Assembly: GCA_036365455.1 (NCBI GenBank)
Contig: JAWQUS010000032.1
Span: 17,430,001 to 17,494,000 of the forward strand
DNA: 64,000 bases
From: Macrosoma leucophasiata
Lineage: Eukaryota > Arthropoda > Insecta > Lepidoptera > Hedylidae
Direction of reading: 5' to 3'
A program made the position numbers and the translations under genes. The notes under the pieces were generated by a model that saw only the letters and a program-made list of their open reading frames with translations, did no database searches and was not told where the DNA came from. Positions 30,757 through 45,700 of the stretch are shown piece by piece; the first letter of the stretch is position 1; each line of letters starts with the position of its first letter.

Positions 30757-30798
30757 ATGGCAGAGGTTGAATCAAAGCATACAAATAATACAAGGAAA
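30757..30798 (+). CDS. sno: sno exon 1, inferred start
   Basis: A pyrimidine-rich acceptor (…tattatcag at 30726-30735) precedes aaaaATGg. The frame [14 protein letters not shown] ends in phase 0 before gtagta, which would join [11 protein letters not shown] of exon 2 in frame. The donor is weak and the family N-terminus is variable, so this exon is a proposal. Confidence 0.45.
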
Positions 30799-33700
30799 GT
30801 AGTAGATGTGTTTGTATAATATAAAATTTCATCGAACTATAGTATATGCTTTACTGGTGGTACAGCTCCAGTGACGGAACTTGCGGGCATGGGCACCACT
30901 CCGAGGTACTTGGAAACTTCCAGAAAATAGAAAAATCTCAATAGAACTAGAGATAAACAATTTCACACCATTCTCTGATAGCCCCCCACCTGGGCTTCGA
31001 ATTCAGGACACTACTACTATTGTAGTAGTAGCCTGCTACCAGTACACTACTGTGGCTGAATACTCTGAAAATCATTTAATTTTAAGCAACCATCAAATAT
31101 AAGCTATCTCTGTTGTTTGCAAAATGTTTTATAGAGACAAAAGACTTATAAGTCCCACTTAGATGTACAAAAGACTTATAAGATGTATGTGATTTTTCAA
31201 TATTTGGCTGTGACTCACTTGCATTACAATAATTATACAGGATGGATATTCAGATTATCTAAGTTGCTTTTTCTAATTGAATTTTTAAAGACCTTATCTA
31301 CTGCTGTGTGTTTATATTTGGGTTTTTGCCATTAGTCATTGCCTCTCCAGTAGTAAATTGTTGTGGTTGGTATTATGCTGTCTATCTCTAAAAAAGTTTT
31401 CCAGCATTTAAATTCAATCTATATTCCACGAAAGAAAATATTAGAAAATATTACTTTTTTTCTCCAAGTACTATATAGTCAAAAACGATTTAAAAAATGA
31501 AAATGTCAAAATGACATCGCCCGCCGTATTCGCCATGTTGGTTTTGAATTTCAATTCTAACTGCAAATAATGTTTTGTAACTGCAAACAAAGCTAAATAA
31601 GTGAAAATATGCAGTAACAAACGTTTTTATATTGATTTTGCCTGTTTAATGATATTGTGTACAATACATGGCCGGAGGTCCATACATTTTTGCAACATCT
31701 CCTTTGAGACATATGGCCTTAACTGCAGTAGCTTAATTGTATATTGCCTAAAGGCCTGATCTAGGTTCAAATGTCGATTGCGACGCGGGTGTCTGAATAG
31801 CGTCATCTAAATAATATTGTATGATCCTTCTAAAAAGTATGCAATTCAAATGGATGGTAAGTGATGCACGCAGCCTATAGACATCGACACAAAAACTGGT
31901 GGTCAAAGATCGTCTGAGACCTAAGTTGTTTTGCCCTTGTGGTAATTATCACGGAGCCATACTTTTCCATCAAACCGGAACACAATAGTGCTGAAAACTA
32001 CCATTTGGCGGCAGATAGATTAAATGCTGGCGTCGGGACGTGACGACCCCACTGCCCACTAACGCAGCCCAAGAATTTTCTACTGGAAGATAATTCTTCC
32101 ACTAGTGCAATGTGTGTCAACCGAAGTTAATGCAATAACGCAAGATGGGCATCAGCTTCCTGCGATAAAACTACCGTTACTGCGATCGCTAATCTGCATG
32201 CCAAGCATGGTGATTATGGCATATCTCTCTTATTTGGGCGGCTTTGGTCCAGCAGTGGACGTCTTTCGGCTAATATGATGATGATGAAATATCTGATGCG
32301 ATGGTGCCTTCGCCCTCGCGACACTGGGATTCTTTACGTGACATACAGTACCAAAATTTTAATGGAGAAAGAACTCCAGTACACCACTACTGGAGTTCTT
32401 AACTTTTTTGGAGTTTTACTACTTTAGGTACTGTATGTTTATAATAATGGCAACCCTTGAAACGTCCCTCTGCTGGGCACGAGTCTCTCCCCTTCTTGGG
32501 AGCAGGCCTGGAGCTTACACCACCACGCTGCTCCAGTACGGGTTGGTGGAGATAAGGGGGCCAACCCACTGTCGGAATGTTTTCAAACAGCCCATAAGGC
32601 CTCCGAGAAAGCTTAACGACTGCTACCTATCGATAGCAACCGGGACCGACTGCTTAACGTGCCCTCCGAAGCACGGAAACGCGCATTTTAATTTGCCACT
32701 CGCGGTCACCCATCACACACCCGACCGCGCCCGTATCGCTTAACCGAGTAGATCGCTTCCGATCTACACCAGCCGCGAGGCCATGCGCGCTACCTGTACT
32801 GTTGACTGTATGTTTATGACATTCATAATTCGTTCTCATATTGCAGTCAAAACGTCGAGGGTATGGGGATGACGAGGACAGTCCGCCGACGCCGTCCGAC
32901 GAAGACTCAGATTTTGATGATGATGAGGATCCAGATAATTTGGAAGTCCCAGGTATGTGTGTTAATATTCTTAAAATAAATTATATCTAAAGAAATAGGC
33001 GCAAAACTGGGCAAGCGTTCTCCGACAGATGTTTCTCCTTTGGACTGATCACCGACTGGACTTTCCATTTTTGAGACATTCACCGGCAGAACGATTCACC
33101 CATAGATATTTCGTCAACAGAATGGTCTAAATCAGAAACGTCTAAATCATATCTAAAAATTTCAAGTTTACAGCGACAGTTTATTTACGACAGTTTTAGA
33201 TTTTCAAAAATGTGGGGATTTGTAACGCGACTGGCTCATCCTTGCCAGGCGATGGTTTTTGTACTTAGCGTGTTATGATTTATCCCTACAAAAATTTCTA
33301 TCCTTACAGGGCCAACGGTTCTTGGAGGGTTCAGTATCTCTTGGACCAATACTATTGCCACATTTTCCTCGCATATCCCTTCTATACCTATAAATCGCGT
33401 TCTTCGTACCGACTTGTTACAAACTTCACAGGCGCATTAAAGTTTTTTGCACGTACTGTACTATGTTTAATAGTTATAATTATAGGAAATCCATCGTTAA
33501 AATCAAATTAACTTTATTCTTCCCTAATTCCTTGAAAAAAAAACTAGCTTTTTTGGCGTTGAGTTGGTACAGAATGAAACACCAATGAAAAGCGAGCGAA
33601 ACGTCGGGTTGATTTAAAATGATCATTTTAGTTTAATATACGCGAGATAAAGCCGATAACTAGTTTTATTTCAATGAAACATTCCCTTTAGAGATGATTT

Positions 33701-36700
33701 AAATTATGATTTTTTTGTGATCAGGTGGAGGCAAGACTCTGGCGGCGGCGGCCCGTATGGGCGACAAGGGCAAAGGGCTACCCGTGCCTGTCGTTGTTCG
33801 GGCCACCACTAACCCTCTCGCTGGTAAGTTATCTATAGGACAGTTACTTTGTTAATTATAGTTACAAGATTTAGGTTATTATTATATAATATACTTATAT
33901 GTATATATATTTACTGGTGGTAGAGCTCCAGTGACGGAGCTCGCAGGCGTAGGCACCACCGCATTACCTAATATACTTGCCGTTAAATGGTAGTGTTCAG
34001 CACTATCGTGTTCCGGTCAGGTGGTAATGTACGGCCCTGTAATTTCCGGCACAGAGGCATAACACCTTAGGCCTCAGGAGTGGTAACGCATCTGCATTTT
34101 GACCTTGGTCTTTGTGTGGGTGTCTATAGGCTGCAGTTATCACTTAACACTAATGTACACTGCATGCTTGTTTGCTACTTCCATTACATAAAAAAAAGTG
34201 TACACAATATAAGTTATAGAAGTTACAAACAAAAAGACTTGAGCCCTTATTCATACAAAGTAAGACAAACACATTAGAAACGTGTTTCCTGTAGAATGTT
34301 TAGTCGCTATTCAATTGTGTAAGATAAAATATCACCAAAAAAGGTGTGTATTCCGCCTTTTCATCTTTCGTCATCTTTCTATTTGACTTACTTTTGGCGC
34401 ATTCAATGATTGAATGCGTCGACGAACACGCAGTCATTTGAGATTCTGTAAGCTTCTGAAAAACGACGATGTCGACGTTGAAGGTTGACGTTTGACGACC
34501 CGGTTAGATTTGAAGGATCGCGGGTTCGATCCCCGCACCGGGACAAATACTTGCATGGCCTACAGATATTTGTTTCGGGTCTGGGTGTTTGTGTTGTGTG
34601 TGTACAACGGCACAACAAAGGCTTATAGCGTGGGGCTGTGTAAAAAAAAAGTGTTAATAGGTAGCTCCTAACTGACTAACATACAAGAAACAAGAAAAAG
34701 CTTTTTGTAGCTTGTATTATAATTCCTAAATGACGAAATGACTAAACAGATATACAATGCGAATGTGGATGGTTGCAGAGGCCCAGGAAGACCAAGACTG
34801 ACCTACCATGACCAAATAGGTCGAGTCTGTCTGATGGTGGGGTCAAAAGTCTTAGGAATCGGCGTGCATGTATGAAGAGAATGATGAAGGTAGACGAGGC
34901 ACGAGAGGTTTGTCAGAACCGGGATATCTGGCGCTCTACACTCTCTGCCTACCCCGTTAGGGACCTGGCGTGAAGATACAATACAATATTATAATTCCTG
35001 GAATTAATTTTGTTGCATTCCAACTTTGTAGTTAGGAGCTATCGACACTTTATCGTCGAAGTGCAAAGTGAATATTTTATTAAATGGAATATGTGCTTTC
35101 GCGCCACTTCTATTCGTGATGAATTTCTAGGAATTTTTTTTTTTTTATGTAGGTAATAATGGATGTGGCATACAAGCATGCAGTTCACATTGCTGCAGCC
35201 TATAGACACCCACACGGAGACCAAGGTCAAAATGCAGATGCGTTACCACTCCTGAGGCCTAAGGTGTTATGCCTCTGTGCCGGAAATTACAGGGCCGTAC
35301 ACTACCACCTGACCGGAACACGATAGTGCTGAACACTACCATTTAGCGGCTAAAATGGTAAAGTTATTCTCGGATAACAGCGTCTGTTGTGAAATTGGGT
35401 CTTAGTAGTGAGTAACTTGTAAGGAATCATTCCTTTTTGCTTTGTATAACTTTTCAGAAAGTTTTTTAATTTGCAGCCCATTGACGTAGAAATCTTTTAC
35501 AAACTTCCACGTGAATTTTTTTAAGATCTCAAGACACGTGTTTAGGTAGGAAACTTTGTTGAGCAAGCTTGCCACATTAAACAGAATCACTGTTCACTAG
35601 CATTACTTCAAATGAAATAAGTTTATGAGTAGGGTATTAGAGGTATTATTAGGGTGGTAGAGCTTAGGATCTACTGGTCCGATTTGTTATTAATATAATA
35701 ATTATTAATAATATATAACATCACGCTGAGACGAATAGGAGAGGGTAGGCAAAATTGAACCCGCGCGAAGCCGGGGCGGTCCGCTAGTCATAGTATAAAA
35801 CTTGAATGTTTTATCACTAAACTGTTAATGTTCACAGCGCCCTCTGGCGTGGCGTTCGGGCAGGCGACCAACATGAAGCCGATCAAGATCCCCGCCAGCT
35901 CCCTCAGCAAACCCCTCAACATCGGCATGGGACGTGGAAGTGAGTAATCTACACTAGGGGTGAGATTCACAGACTGCACTACGACTTTACTTTGAGCAAA
36001 GTATGCTTAGAACTGTCAAAACTCATACTTTACTGACAGTTCTAAGCTTACTTTGGTCAAAGTAAAGTCGTAGTGCGGTCTGTGAATCTCACCCACCTAG
36101 GGTTGAAATTTTTACAGAGTTAAAGTATTAAAATATTTCTGATATAAATAAGCCATAAAAGATGTCTGGCGGTATCCATCTGAAGGTGTTTTCATAATGA
36201 GACATTGAGTGTGATCGCGTCAGATATATCATTTTTAGGGTTCTGTAGTTATACCTATATACTGACGTGCCTATACGGGTCTGCGCGGTATATATGAAAA
36301 AGTGTTTTTATTTAAGAACACGTTTTTACTAGTCACGGCGTAATAATATGTCTGACACATTCCCTGCGTGTAGATTAGTGATGTGCCAGATTTCCTAAGA
36401 AAAAGAAGATCCGTATCCGTGTCCATATCCGTTACTGTTGTGGTGGCTCTATTACGGATCTCTAATCTTATTAAATTTTTAATACACAGATATAATTTTG
36501 TAAACAAGTGGTTATGTAGTAGTGAAGGACTGTTAGTTACTCTTCGAATTACTTTTTTTTCTTAAATCAATTAGGTATTTCGCACCTTTAATTAACAAAA
36601 GTTTATCGTAATAAACACTAATTGAAGGAAGCTTTTAGAAAATATTAATAGAAATATATTTGAAGAAGTAAATTGTCAGAATAATACACCGATTGAGAAA

Positions 36701-39700
36701 TAATGTTAAGAAACGTATCCGCGGATCTTGTCATCAAATATCCCTCGGATCCGTATCCGCGGATCTGCCTTTTTAACGATCGGGCACATCACTACTGTAG
36801 ATGTAAATGAACCGAAATAATATCTGTCGGTGACGGTCCGATTCGCTCAATGTCTGTAGATAAATTGATCTATGATCAATGTCTGTCGGTATCGGTTCGA
36901 CACACTCAAAGTCCGTAGACATATTATCTCAGGCGGTCAGTACTGAGGGTGCGTGTGTGTGCAGTTGGCGGCGGCGCGCCGGCGGCACACGCGGGCGGGT
37001 CCACCGCCGCCTACAACGCCACCTCGCTCTTGGCGCAGAGTACGTACCGAGCTCACTCCGGGTAGGGTTGCCAGATGACAATTTGGTAAAGGAGGACAGA
37101 TGGATCTAAAAAGGATGTTTGTTTTTTGGGAAAAAGGAGGACATTTATAGTAAAACTAGCTGTTGCCCGCGGCTTCGCCCGCGTGGATGTCGAAAAGTAG
37201 CCTATGTTCTTTCTCAAAGTCGGCTCCATCTCTGTACCAAATTTCATTAAAATCGGTTCAGTCGTTTGGACGTGAAAAGGTAACGGACAGACAGAGTCAC
37301 TTTCGCATTTATAATATAAGTAGGGATTTTCAAAGTCTGGCAATAAATTTGGTTTACCAATGTCACTTGCAGTGCAGATTGTTGGACGACAAGGATTAGT
37401 TTTGCTTGCAAGTCGATCTGCACGTGTGCACGTCTCTTACAATGACGTCTAGTTATCTAGTACTTTATGAAATTTCCATTCACTGGGAAACTAAATAAAA
37501 ATTCGTACACGCAGTTTCTTAGGCGACCGTACCTATAGCAAAAAGGAGGACTTACAGTAAGGGATGACGGGAGGAGAAAACATGTGAAACGGAGGACATG
37601 TCCTCCTTTTTAATACCATCTGGCAACCCTAACTCCGAAACGCTTTCGTAATGCTCTTCAACTTGTACATATATTTCTAAACATGGTTAAATTTTCATCG
37701 TTCTGAGTGCTTGCGTGCCTAGTTTGAGTCACAAATTGTGACGCTGGAATGACTTCACCATCGCGTCAATCGAATTTACAAGCAACACATCGTGGTCGAT
37801 TGGTCATAAGGATCATGACAAGTTTTGTACATAAAAATTTAAAACATAGACAGTAAAATCAATTTGGAATTTTTATAGGCCCCACCGCATTACCTTATAT
37901 GCTTGCCGCTGAATGGTAGTGTTCAGCACTATCGTGTTGCGGTCAGGTGGTAATGTACAGTCCTGTAATTTCCGGCACAGAGGCATAACACCTTAGGCCT
38001 CAGGAGTGGTAACGCATCTGCATTTTTATTTTGGTCTTTGTGTGGGGGTCTATAGGCTGCAGTCATCACGGCAACATCTATGTAAACTGCATGCTAGATT
38101 GTCACTTCCATTACATAAAAACATATAAAATATCTGTGAAATTTCAAAAAACGAGACTACCTAAGATCACTTTACATTCAATCTTTCACTGAGATACCTT
38201 ATAAAAAAACTGAGCACAAGCAATTAACTATCCGGAAAGGAAAGGGAAGTTTTATCTGTTATGCATTTTAAGCTCGTTATAATTTTAAAAAAAGTCAGTT
38301 AAAAAATATATGTTGTATGACTTTTCGTATTATTTACACAGGATAATACCCTATAGGTACATCCATCATTCCATAATCAACTCAGGCTTCAGCATTTTCG
38401 GTTCGAACGATTTAAATTTCACCTTGTATAAATTAAGACTATACTTCGAATAACAGTTTGAGATGAATACCTTAAATATGGTACAGTCCCCAGCAAGAAA
38501 CATCGACCTTAAGAAAGAGACTCTTTCTATTTTCGGCTCTGTAGAGCGTTATCTCTCTCGCACACTACCTACTATGTGACGTTTGTCAACCATTTTGATC
38601 AAATCTTGACCAATCCCGCACTGTCAGTGCATTGTGGCAACGGAGATAACACTCTACGAAGTCGAAATTAGCCGATTGTCTCCTACCTCAGCTCGATGTG
38701 CTAAATTTGTTAGCGGGTACTGCACTGGCTGTGGTCGGACCTCTCTTTTCATGATATTGCATTCGTCTCATTTTACTCCACTTAAAAAGAGAAGTTTAAA
38801 GAAGAGAAGTTGAAGTTCGCACCCCAGTTTTTTGGTCTTCGTACATTACACCGATTCAACGCCAATCCAATGCCCTTCAAACTAGAACTGTCGATTCGGT
38901 ATCAACAAGTCGTCAACAAGGCGATCAACGCATCGGTCACCAGCAGGACCGTCTTAGACTATGCTGGGGCCCTTGGGCACACAAGAATTTGGGGCCCTTT
39001 TGGAATGTAAAGAAAGCGAACTATATTACTGTGGTCTGCTTTATTACACACACACTACACACAATCACTCATGCATACATACACCCACATACACATACCT
39101 ACACACATCAAATGATCGACGTTCGTGCAACGAGAAAAGCAGGTAGGTACAAATCAACCCGTGCGTAATATTTATGTGAGAGAAATTGTCGGTCCTTCAG
39201 GGCCCTCTGAGGATGGGGGCCCTGGGCACTGGCCCCGAGTGCCCTTATGGTAGAGACGGTATTGGTCACCAGTGGACAACTTGGCGTCAGTGAGTGGGCA
39301 GTGCGTCGTCAACGAGTGGGAAGCGCGTCAACTAGCGCAACCTCAAGCAGATCTATCATTCGTTACTCGAATTTTATCTTGTTTGGCAACGAATTGGCAA
39401 CGCTTCGCCCGCTAGCCGTAAGCACAAAGTCAACTCGTGCCCAATTCTGCGACAGCGAGGGGTAAACGGGTTAGTCAATAGGTGAACAACGCGTGGACCT
39501 CGCGTCGTATACCTTTAACCATAGAGCAACACGGGCCACCGGCCGCGGCGGACTGGAGGGGAGTAGCCATAGCGTTTATTACCGATGCAAAACAGTCTGT
39601 TATTTTTTGCGGGGAGAAATGCGTGCGGTGCGACACACACGCACACTACAAAATACGTCTATTACTACGAAACTCACACCTTGACTTTAACAAAATACAG

Positions 39701-42700
39701 AAACAATTTCACGCACACATTTGAATATCTAGGCGACATGTATAGGCCCATTTGGGCTTGTACTTTGACAGGCGCGAAAGCCTGCATATGGCTACTCCCC
39801 TCCGGTGTTGCTCTATGCCTTTAACGTACAAGTTGTCGAATTCACTTTTAAGTAACATTACATAAAGCTTACATTCCAATGCCATACTGTGAGTTGAGTT
39901 GAAGATGAATCAGCGTTGAGTCGATGGACGATGTGCGAAGACCTTTAGTTGCTTCAAATAGGTGTTCGAAGTGTTGTCTGTACTTTTCAGTATAAGCGTC
40001 TTGGTACAGCTTCAACTAATTTAGGGTATTGCTGTCCCTGTCCTTCCTTTAACCTTCCGCATAAGTTTCCAGAGTGAATTGCGCTTGCTGTCTCAAAATC
40101 GCTTCCACTGACGTCGTTCTAATTCAGTTAGACACTGTTTTGTACTTTAATTAGTCATATTTTTAATAAAATCTTTTCAATGCTGTAGATTTGCACGAAA
40201 GTAAAACGTTAACTTGTTTTTGGAAAGAATTTAGGCACAAATAGTTTTTGACTATGTAAGTTTACTAGTGTTTACTATATTTTATGTAGTATGTATTCTG
40301 AAGTGTGGAGCGAAATTAGTGTTGTGTTTTATCTTGTAGAACTTTTAGCTTTATCTTATATAAGCCTTGTTTTTGGAACTCTTTTGGTCGTAACACACGT
40401 CCGGATTTGATACGCAGCGGACAGCGGATTCGGTACGCTCCGAACCAAATATGTCCTATCTGTGTAGAGGAGTCCGGCGGGCAGAATTATTTTAATCAAG
40501 TCCGATGCAGTAGGCTCGCGCGGGTTTAGTCGGCGGATTCGGTTTGCCGTGTGTTACTACTATAACGCCTCTAATTTGAAGGCGCACTTAGGGCCCATGC
40601 ATAAATTACGTCACACATAGTGGATGGCAATGAAATGTGCCATTGTTTGGCAAGGTGCGGGTGAGGCAAAAGTTCTTCGGCGGTTCGGACGTCGATCTAA
40701 AATATATTAAAACTCGATTTTCTAAAAAAAAATATGTTACTTCTCACCGTATGTGATGGTTCCACAAATGTGACCTACTGTTACCCGTATTTGTCAAAAA
40801 AAATGTGTTACGTAATCTATGTATGGCTCCTATAACGTTGGTAACCTCTATGATGTTCATTTTCTTTTTAACTTACTAAAACAGATCTTTAAATTTTTTT
40901 CGATGTAAATATTTCTTGAAAACTTCAATTCGAAATGTTATCTTCAAAAAACAAATTGAGTACCACTGAACTAACCCAATGATATATTTTCGTCATGTAC
41001 AGTGGAGCATGCGGTGGCCGGTATCTCATCTATGCCGGGCATGAACTCGTTCCTACTGCAGAATCTGAACCAGATCCTGGCGTCGGGCATGGGCGGCTCC
41101 ATCGCCAACATGCTCGGCCAGATGGGCTCCTGGGGCCCGCCCTGGGCCCAGGGGAACAAGGGCGCACCCTGGACTGATAAGGTATAAAAACATAACACAT
41201 AGCCTGGGTTGCACCAAGCTATTTGTTAAAGTTTAAATTACAGTAACATTTCACATCCTTCTCTAACTTTTTATCCTTATTATTACTCTTCTTAACTCTA
41301 ACAGATTTCTTAAAGTTAGAAAAGGATTGTAATATTTATTTTTCGCAATAACATGTGCGAGTGAACTTAAGAAATTAAAGAAAAAACGGAAAGAAAAATT
41401 TGACCTCGAGCAGGAATCGAACCTGTGACCAGCCGCTTTACCACTAAGCTACCGAAGTCCCACACCGATGCGTCAAATTTTGCTTTCCGTTTTAGATTTC
41501 GTCACGGATGTCGGATGTCATTCACCAACCCTAAATCGGTTAAAAAAAACCCTTATTACATAAACTATCTGCAAGTGAAACTCCTGTCAAAATCGGTAAA
41601 ACCGTTCCCGAGATTAGCTCCAACAAATAAACAGACAGACAAAAATTGTAAAAATGTTGTTTTAGTATATGTACCGTGTATACATACATATGCATTTAGT
41701 AAAAAGCGTTTTTTTATGTTACGGAAGTGGCAAAGAAGCTTGCAGTTCACATTGATGTTAAGTGATGACTGCAGCCTATACCCACACAAAGACCGAGGTC
41801 AAAATGCAGATGCGTTACCACTCCTGAGGCCTAAGGTGTTATGCCTCTATGCCGGAAATTATAGGGCCGTACATTACCACCTGACCGGAACACGATAGTG
41901 CTGAACACTACCATTTAGCGGCAAGTATATTATAACACAGTAATGCGGTGGTGTCTATGCCCGCGAGCTCCGTCACTGGAGCTCTACCACCATAAAATTA
42001 TTTTTATATTATAAACAGGCATAATTTTATTTATTTGTACAGATATGTATATTATGGTTTGCAACAGATGCCTGGTGAGGAAGAGGAAGTGGATGACGAG
42101 GAAATGGGCGTCGCTGAGACCTATGCCGATTACATGCCTTCCAAATGTAAGTTTATATTAACGTTTGTATGAATCTGTATTATGACGACCCGGTTAGTCC
42201 AGCGGTGTGAGATGACCGTTTGATTCAAAGGGTCGCGGGTTCGATCCCCGCACCGAGACAAATATTTGTATGACTTATAGGTATTCGTTTCGGGTCTGGG
42301 TGTTCGTGTACGTGTTGTATGTGTACAACGGCACCCGCGACACAGGTTTGTACCTACTGTGGGGCCGTGTGTGTAACGTTCGGTTGCACCGATATAATGG
42401 TTAAAGTTATTGCAAATTTAAAATTTTACATCCTTCTCTGATTTTAACAAATTTGTTTTAGTTAGAGAAGGATGTTAAATTTTAACCAATATATTGGTGC
42501 AACCGAACCTTAGTGAATAATTGTTTTATATTATTTCGCATTAACACATGCTTGTGAAATATATTTTATTTTTAAAGAAAAATGGAAAGAAAAATTTGAC
42601 TTCAGGCGAGTCTTGCCTGAAGTCAAATTTTTCTTTAAATATTTCTTTAGTGAATAATGATGTTAAACATGCCTTCCACAGTGAAACTAGGGCGAAAGCA

Positions 42701-45700
42701 CCCGGATCCCGTGGTGGAGACGGCCTCGCTCTCGTCCGTGGAGCCGGTGGACGTGACGTACCAGGTGAGCCTGCCCGACGAGACCGTCCGCGGCGGGCTG
42801 CTGTCCGCGCTGCAGCTGGAGGCCGTGGTGTACGCGTCGCAGGCCCACGAACACATGTTGCCCGACGGCACTCGCGCTGGATTCCTAATCGGTCAGTATG
42901 AGACCTCATTTACTAGTTGTTAGTTCTGTGTTTTGAAGTCTGACATCTTTTTTGTGTTCGGGGTGGTGTGCCTCGCAATATAGCTAGTATACTGCCTGTT
43001 GGCGCTCGATCCGGCTTTCTTATGAGTAAAAGTGAACCAAACTTTACTATAACAGCTTTTTTGAAGAAAATTGGAATGAAAAAAATTACTTCGGGCGGAA
43101 CTTTAGCCATTGGGGTCTCCCAAACGAGCTAACTGCACCGCACCTGACTGCCGAATTTTTTCTTCACATTTGTAGGGGCAGTAGCGACATCTATTGCTAA
43201 CAACAGATGACACTATATATATATATATATACACAACCCGAAATGGTTTGCTGTTTATCTTGCAGCTAAAAGCTGTGTTCAGTCGTAGTCTTCCGAACAT
43301 ACCTTTTATGTTACTTGACACTACACAGCAGTCGATATGATGTAATTAATAAACTGGATCTTATTTTTAATCGATTTCCAAAAAGAATTTCTTTGCCATT
43401 GCATTACTAGATCTCTTTTGGTAGGGCAAAGGAGATATTCTAAAAATGTAGGAAGCTTGAGCCCGCCCCTTGTACGCTATATTGTAAGAAAAAGCATAAA
43501 ATACTTAATCATTTTCAGCTATTCAAATCGTTTTTATACTCACATTTCAAATACAAGAATATTATTATAGCCAAATGGAGACATATTGTTGTAATACAAT
43601 TACATAAAGTAATTATTTCTATGATTCAACGTATTTTTTGATGTAGGTTACAAAGCGCGGGCCCAACGTGGAACTTGTCCTTTATTTAAATAAAAAAAAA
43701 AACTGGTTGCCTGTAAAGTCGGTTTTACGGGCGAAGATTTTACGTGACAACGTCTTTTTCTCGGTAGAAAGGCATTCGCCGGTCCGGCAGGCCTCTCTCT
43801 CGTTCGGTGACTCATCGTTACGTTACCGGGCGTTACACTTTTTCACGAGTGACTCCGAGCCGCAACCTAATTTAAGACGTTGTAACGTCAAAACATGTTC
43901 CTTACAGGAGACGGAGCTGGTGTGGGCAAAGGTCGGACGATAGCCGGCATAATCTTCGAGAACTACCTGAAGGGACGCAAGCGCGCGATATGGGTGTCTG
44001 TCTCCAACGACCTCAAGTATGACGCCGAACGCGACCTGCGGGATATCGGTGCCAATATCGATGTGTATCCTCTCAATAAGGTGCGTATTGCGGCAGGTTT
44101 GGGCACAGAGCTCATCTTTACTGGTGGTAGAGCTCCTGTGATAGAGCTCGCGGGCTTAGGCACCATCGCATTACCTAATTTACTTGCCGCTAAACGGTAG
44201 TGTTCAGCACTATCGTGTGCCGGTCAGGTGGTAATGTACGGCTCTGTAATTTCCGGCACAGAGGCATAACACCTTAGGACTCGACGTGGTAATGCATCTG
44301 CATTATGACCATGGTCTTTCTGTGGGTGTCTATAGGCCGCAGTCATCGCTCAACATCAACGTGAACTGCATGCTTGTTTGCCACTTCCATTGCAAAAAAA
44401 TATGTATATACTAGCGACCCGCCCCGGCTTCGCGCGGTGCAATGTTGCCCACCCTTTCCTATTCGTCTTAGCGTGATGATTATACGTAGCCTAAAGTCTT
44501 CCTCGATATCTTTTATAGTTTAGGCAGCGTACGCAAAATAAGTAACTTTTCTGGATGATTTTTTACACCTTGTGTCTGAAAAACCCAAATATCTTACGGA
44601 CCCTATTTTTTCCAAAATAAAATAAAGCCTATGTTACCCGTGGATAATGTAGCTTTCGAATAGTGAAAGAATTTTTAAAATCGGTCCTGTAGTTATTGAG
44701 CCTATTCTTTACAAACAAACAAACAAAAAAATATTAACTCTTTATAATATTAGTTTAGATTATTGATAAAGATCACGCATCAGCAAGAGAGTCCCTCTGA
44801 TATGAATACCGTTTCACCGGCAGCTGAAGTACGCGAAGATCTCGTCGGCGGTGAACGGCAACGTGAAGCGCGGCGTGGTGTTCAGCACGTACTCGGCGCT
44901 GATCGGCGAGACGCAGGCCGCCGCCGCCGCCGGCAAGTACCGCAGCCGCCTGGCGCAGCTGCTGCAGTGGTGCGGGGACGACTTCGACGGACTCGTATCC
45001 TTTTATCATTCTTTTACGGCCACGGATTCGAGTCCTCGACGGCCGATCTTCAGTGATTTTTATCTTCATTTCTTGTGATAATGAATATCCACATGGTAGA
45101 CGACGATGATTGGATGCTTCATGTGGAATGTGATGAGACGGCTCCGGTGAAGTGATGGGGACTTTACTAGGAGATATTATGAAGTTTTGGAGGCGACGTG
45201 AAAAATCACTTTTCACTTCATAATAACACTTTCCTACACCCGTGAACGTTATCGAATGTTTCATGATAAAAATCCCACCATTTTTAAACATAAAAACGCG
45301 ACTTTACACAAGTTTCGAAAATAATATCACGCAGCGAACAGCTCTTTTCCGCGTTCCCGCCAAAACTCCCCTCGTCGCCGCCTTGCTGCCCCACGCCTAG
45401 GGATATCGACATTACGCAGTCATCGATCGATGTATCGATATCGAAAAATCCAAAATATCATACGGAAATATAAAAAAAAGCCACCCAAATTAAGATAAAA
45501 GTACCAACTTCATCTGATGAACGTCATTTTCAAAGTTTCTTACCCATTTGGGTACCTTTTTTTTGCTCGCGCAAGTAGGTATTGTTAACCCTTAAAAGAA
45601 AGCAGGAATATCGATGTATTGGCTAATAGACCGATATATCGATATATCAATATGGACTTAGTTCGAAAATAATATATCGATATATCAATATTTATAAAAA

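Larger units (their letters stand above)
38127..41002. other. large sno intron 5, mixed repeats
   Basis: Besides the snapback repeat (38510-38735) and the MITE at 39520 it holds AT-rich and moderately GC-rich sequence without a recognised gene. The frame at 38810-39010 has no family resemblance. Confidence 0.35.

Noticed and set aside
38810..39010. 66-codon frame in sno intron 5
   Set aside because: No recognisable family, no splice context, repeat-rich surroundings.
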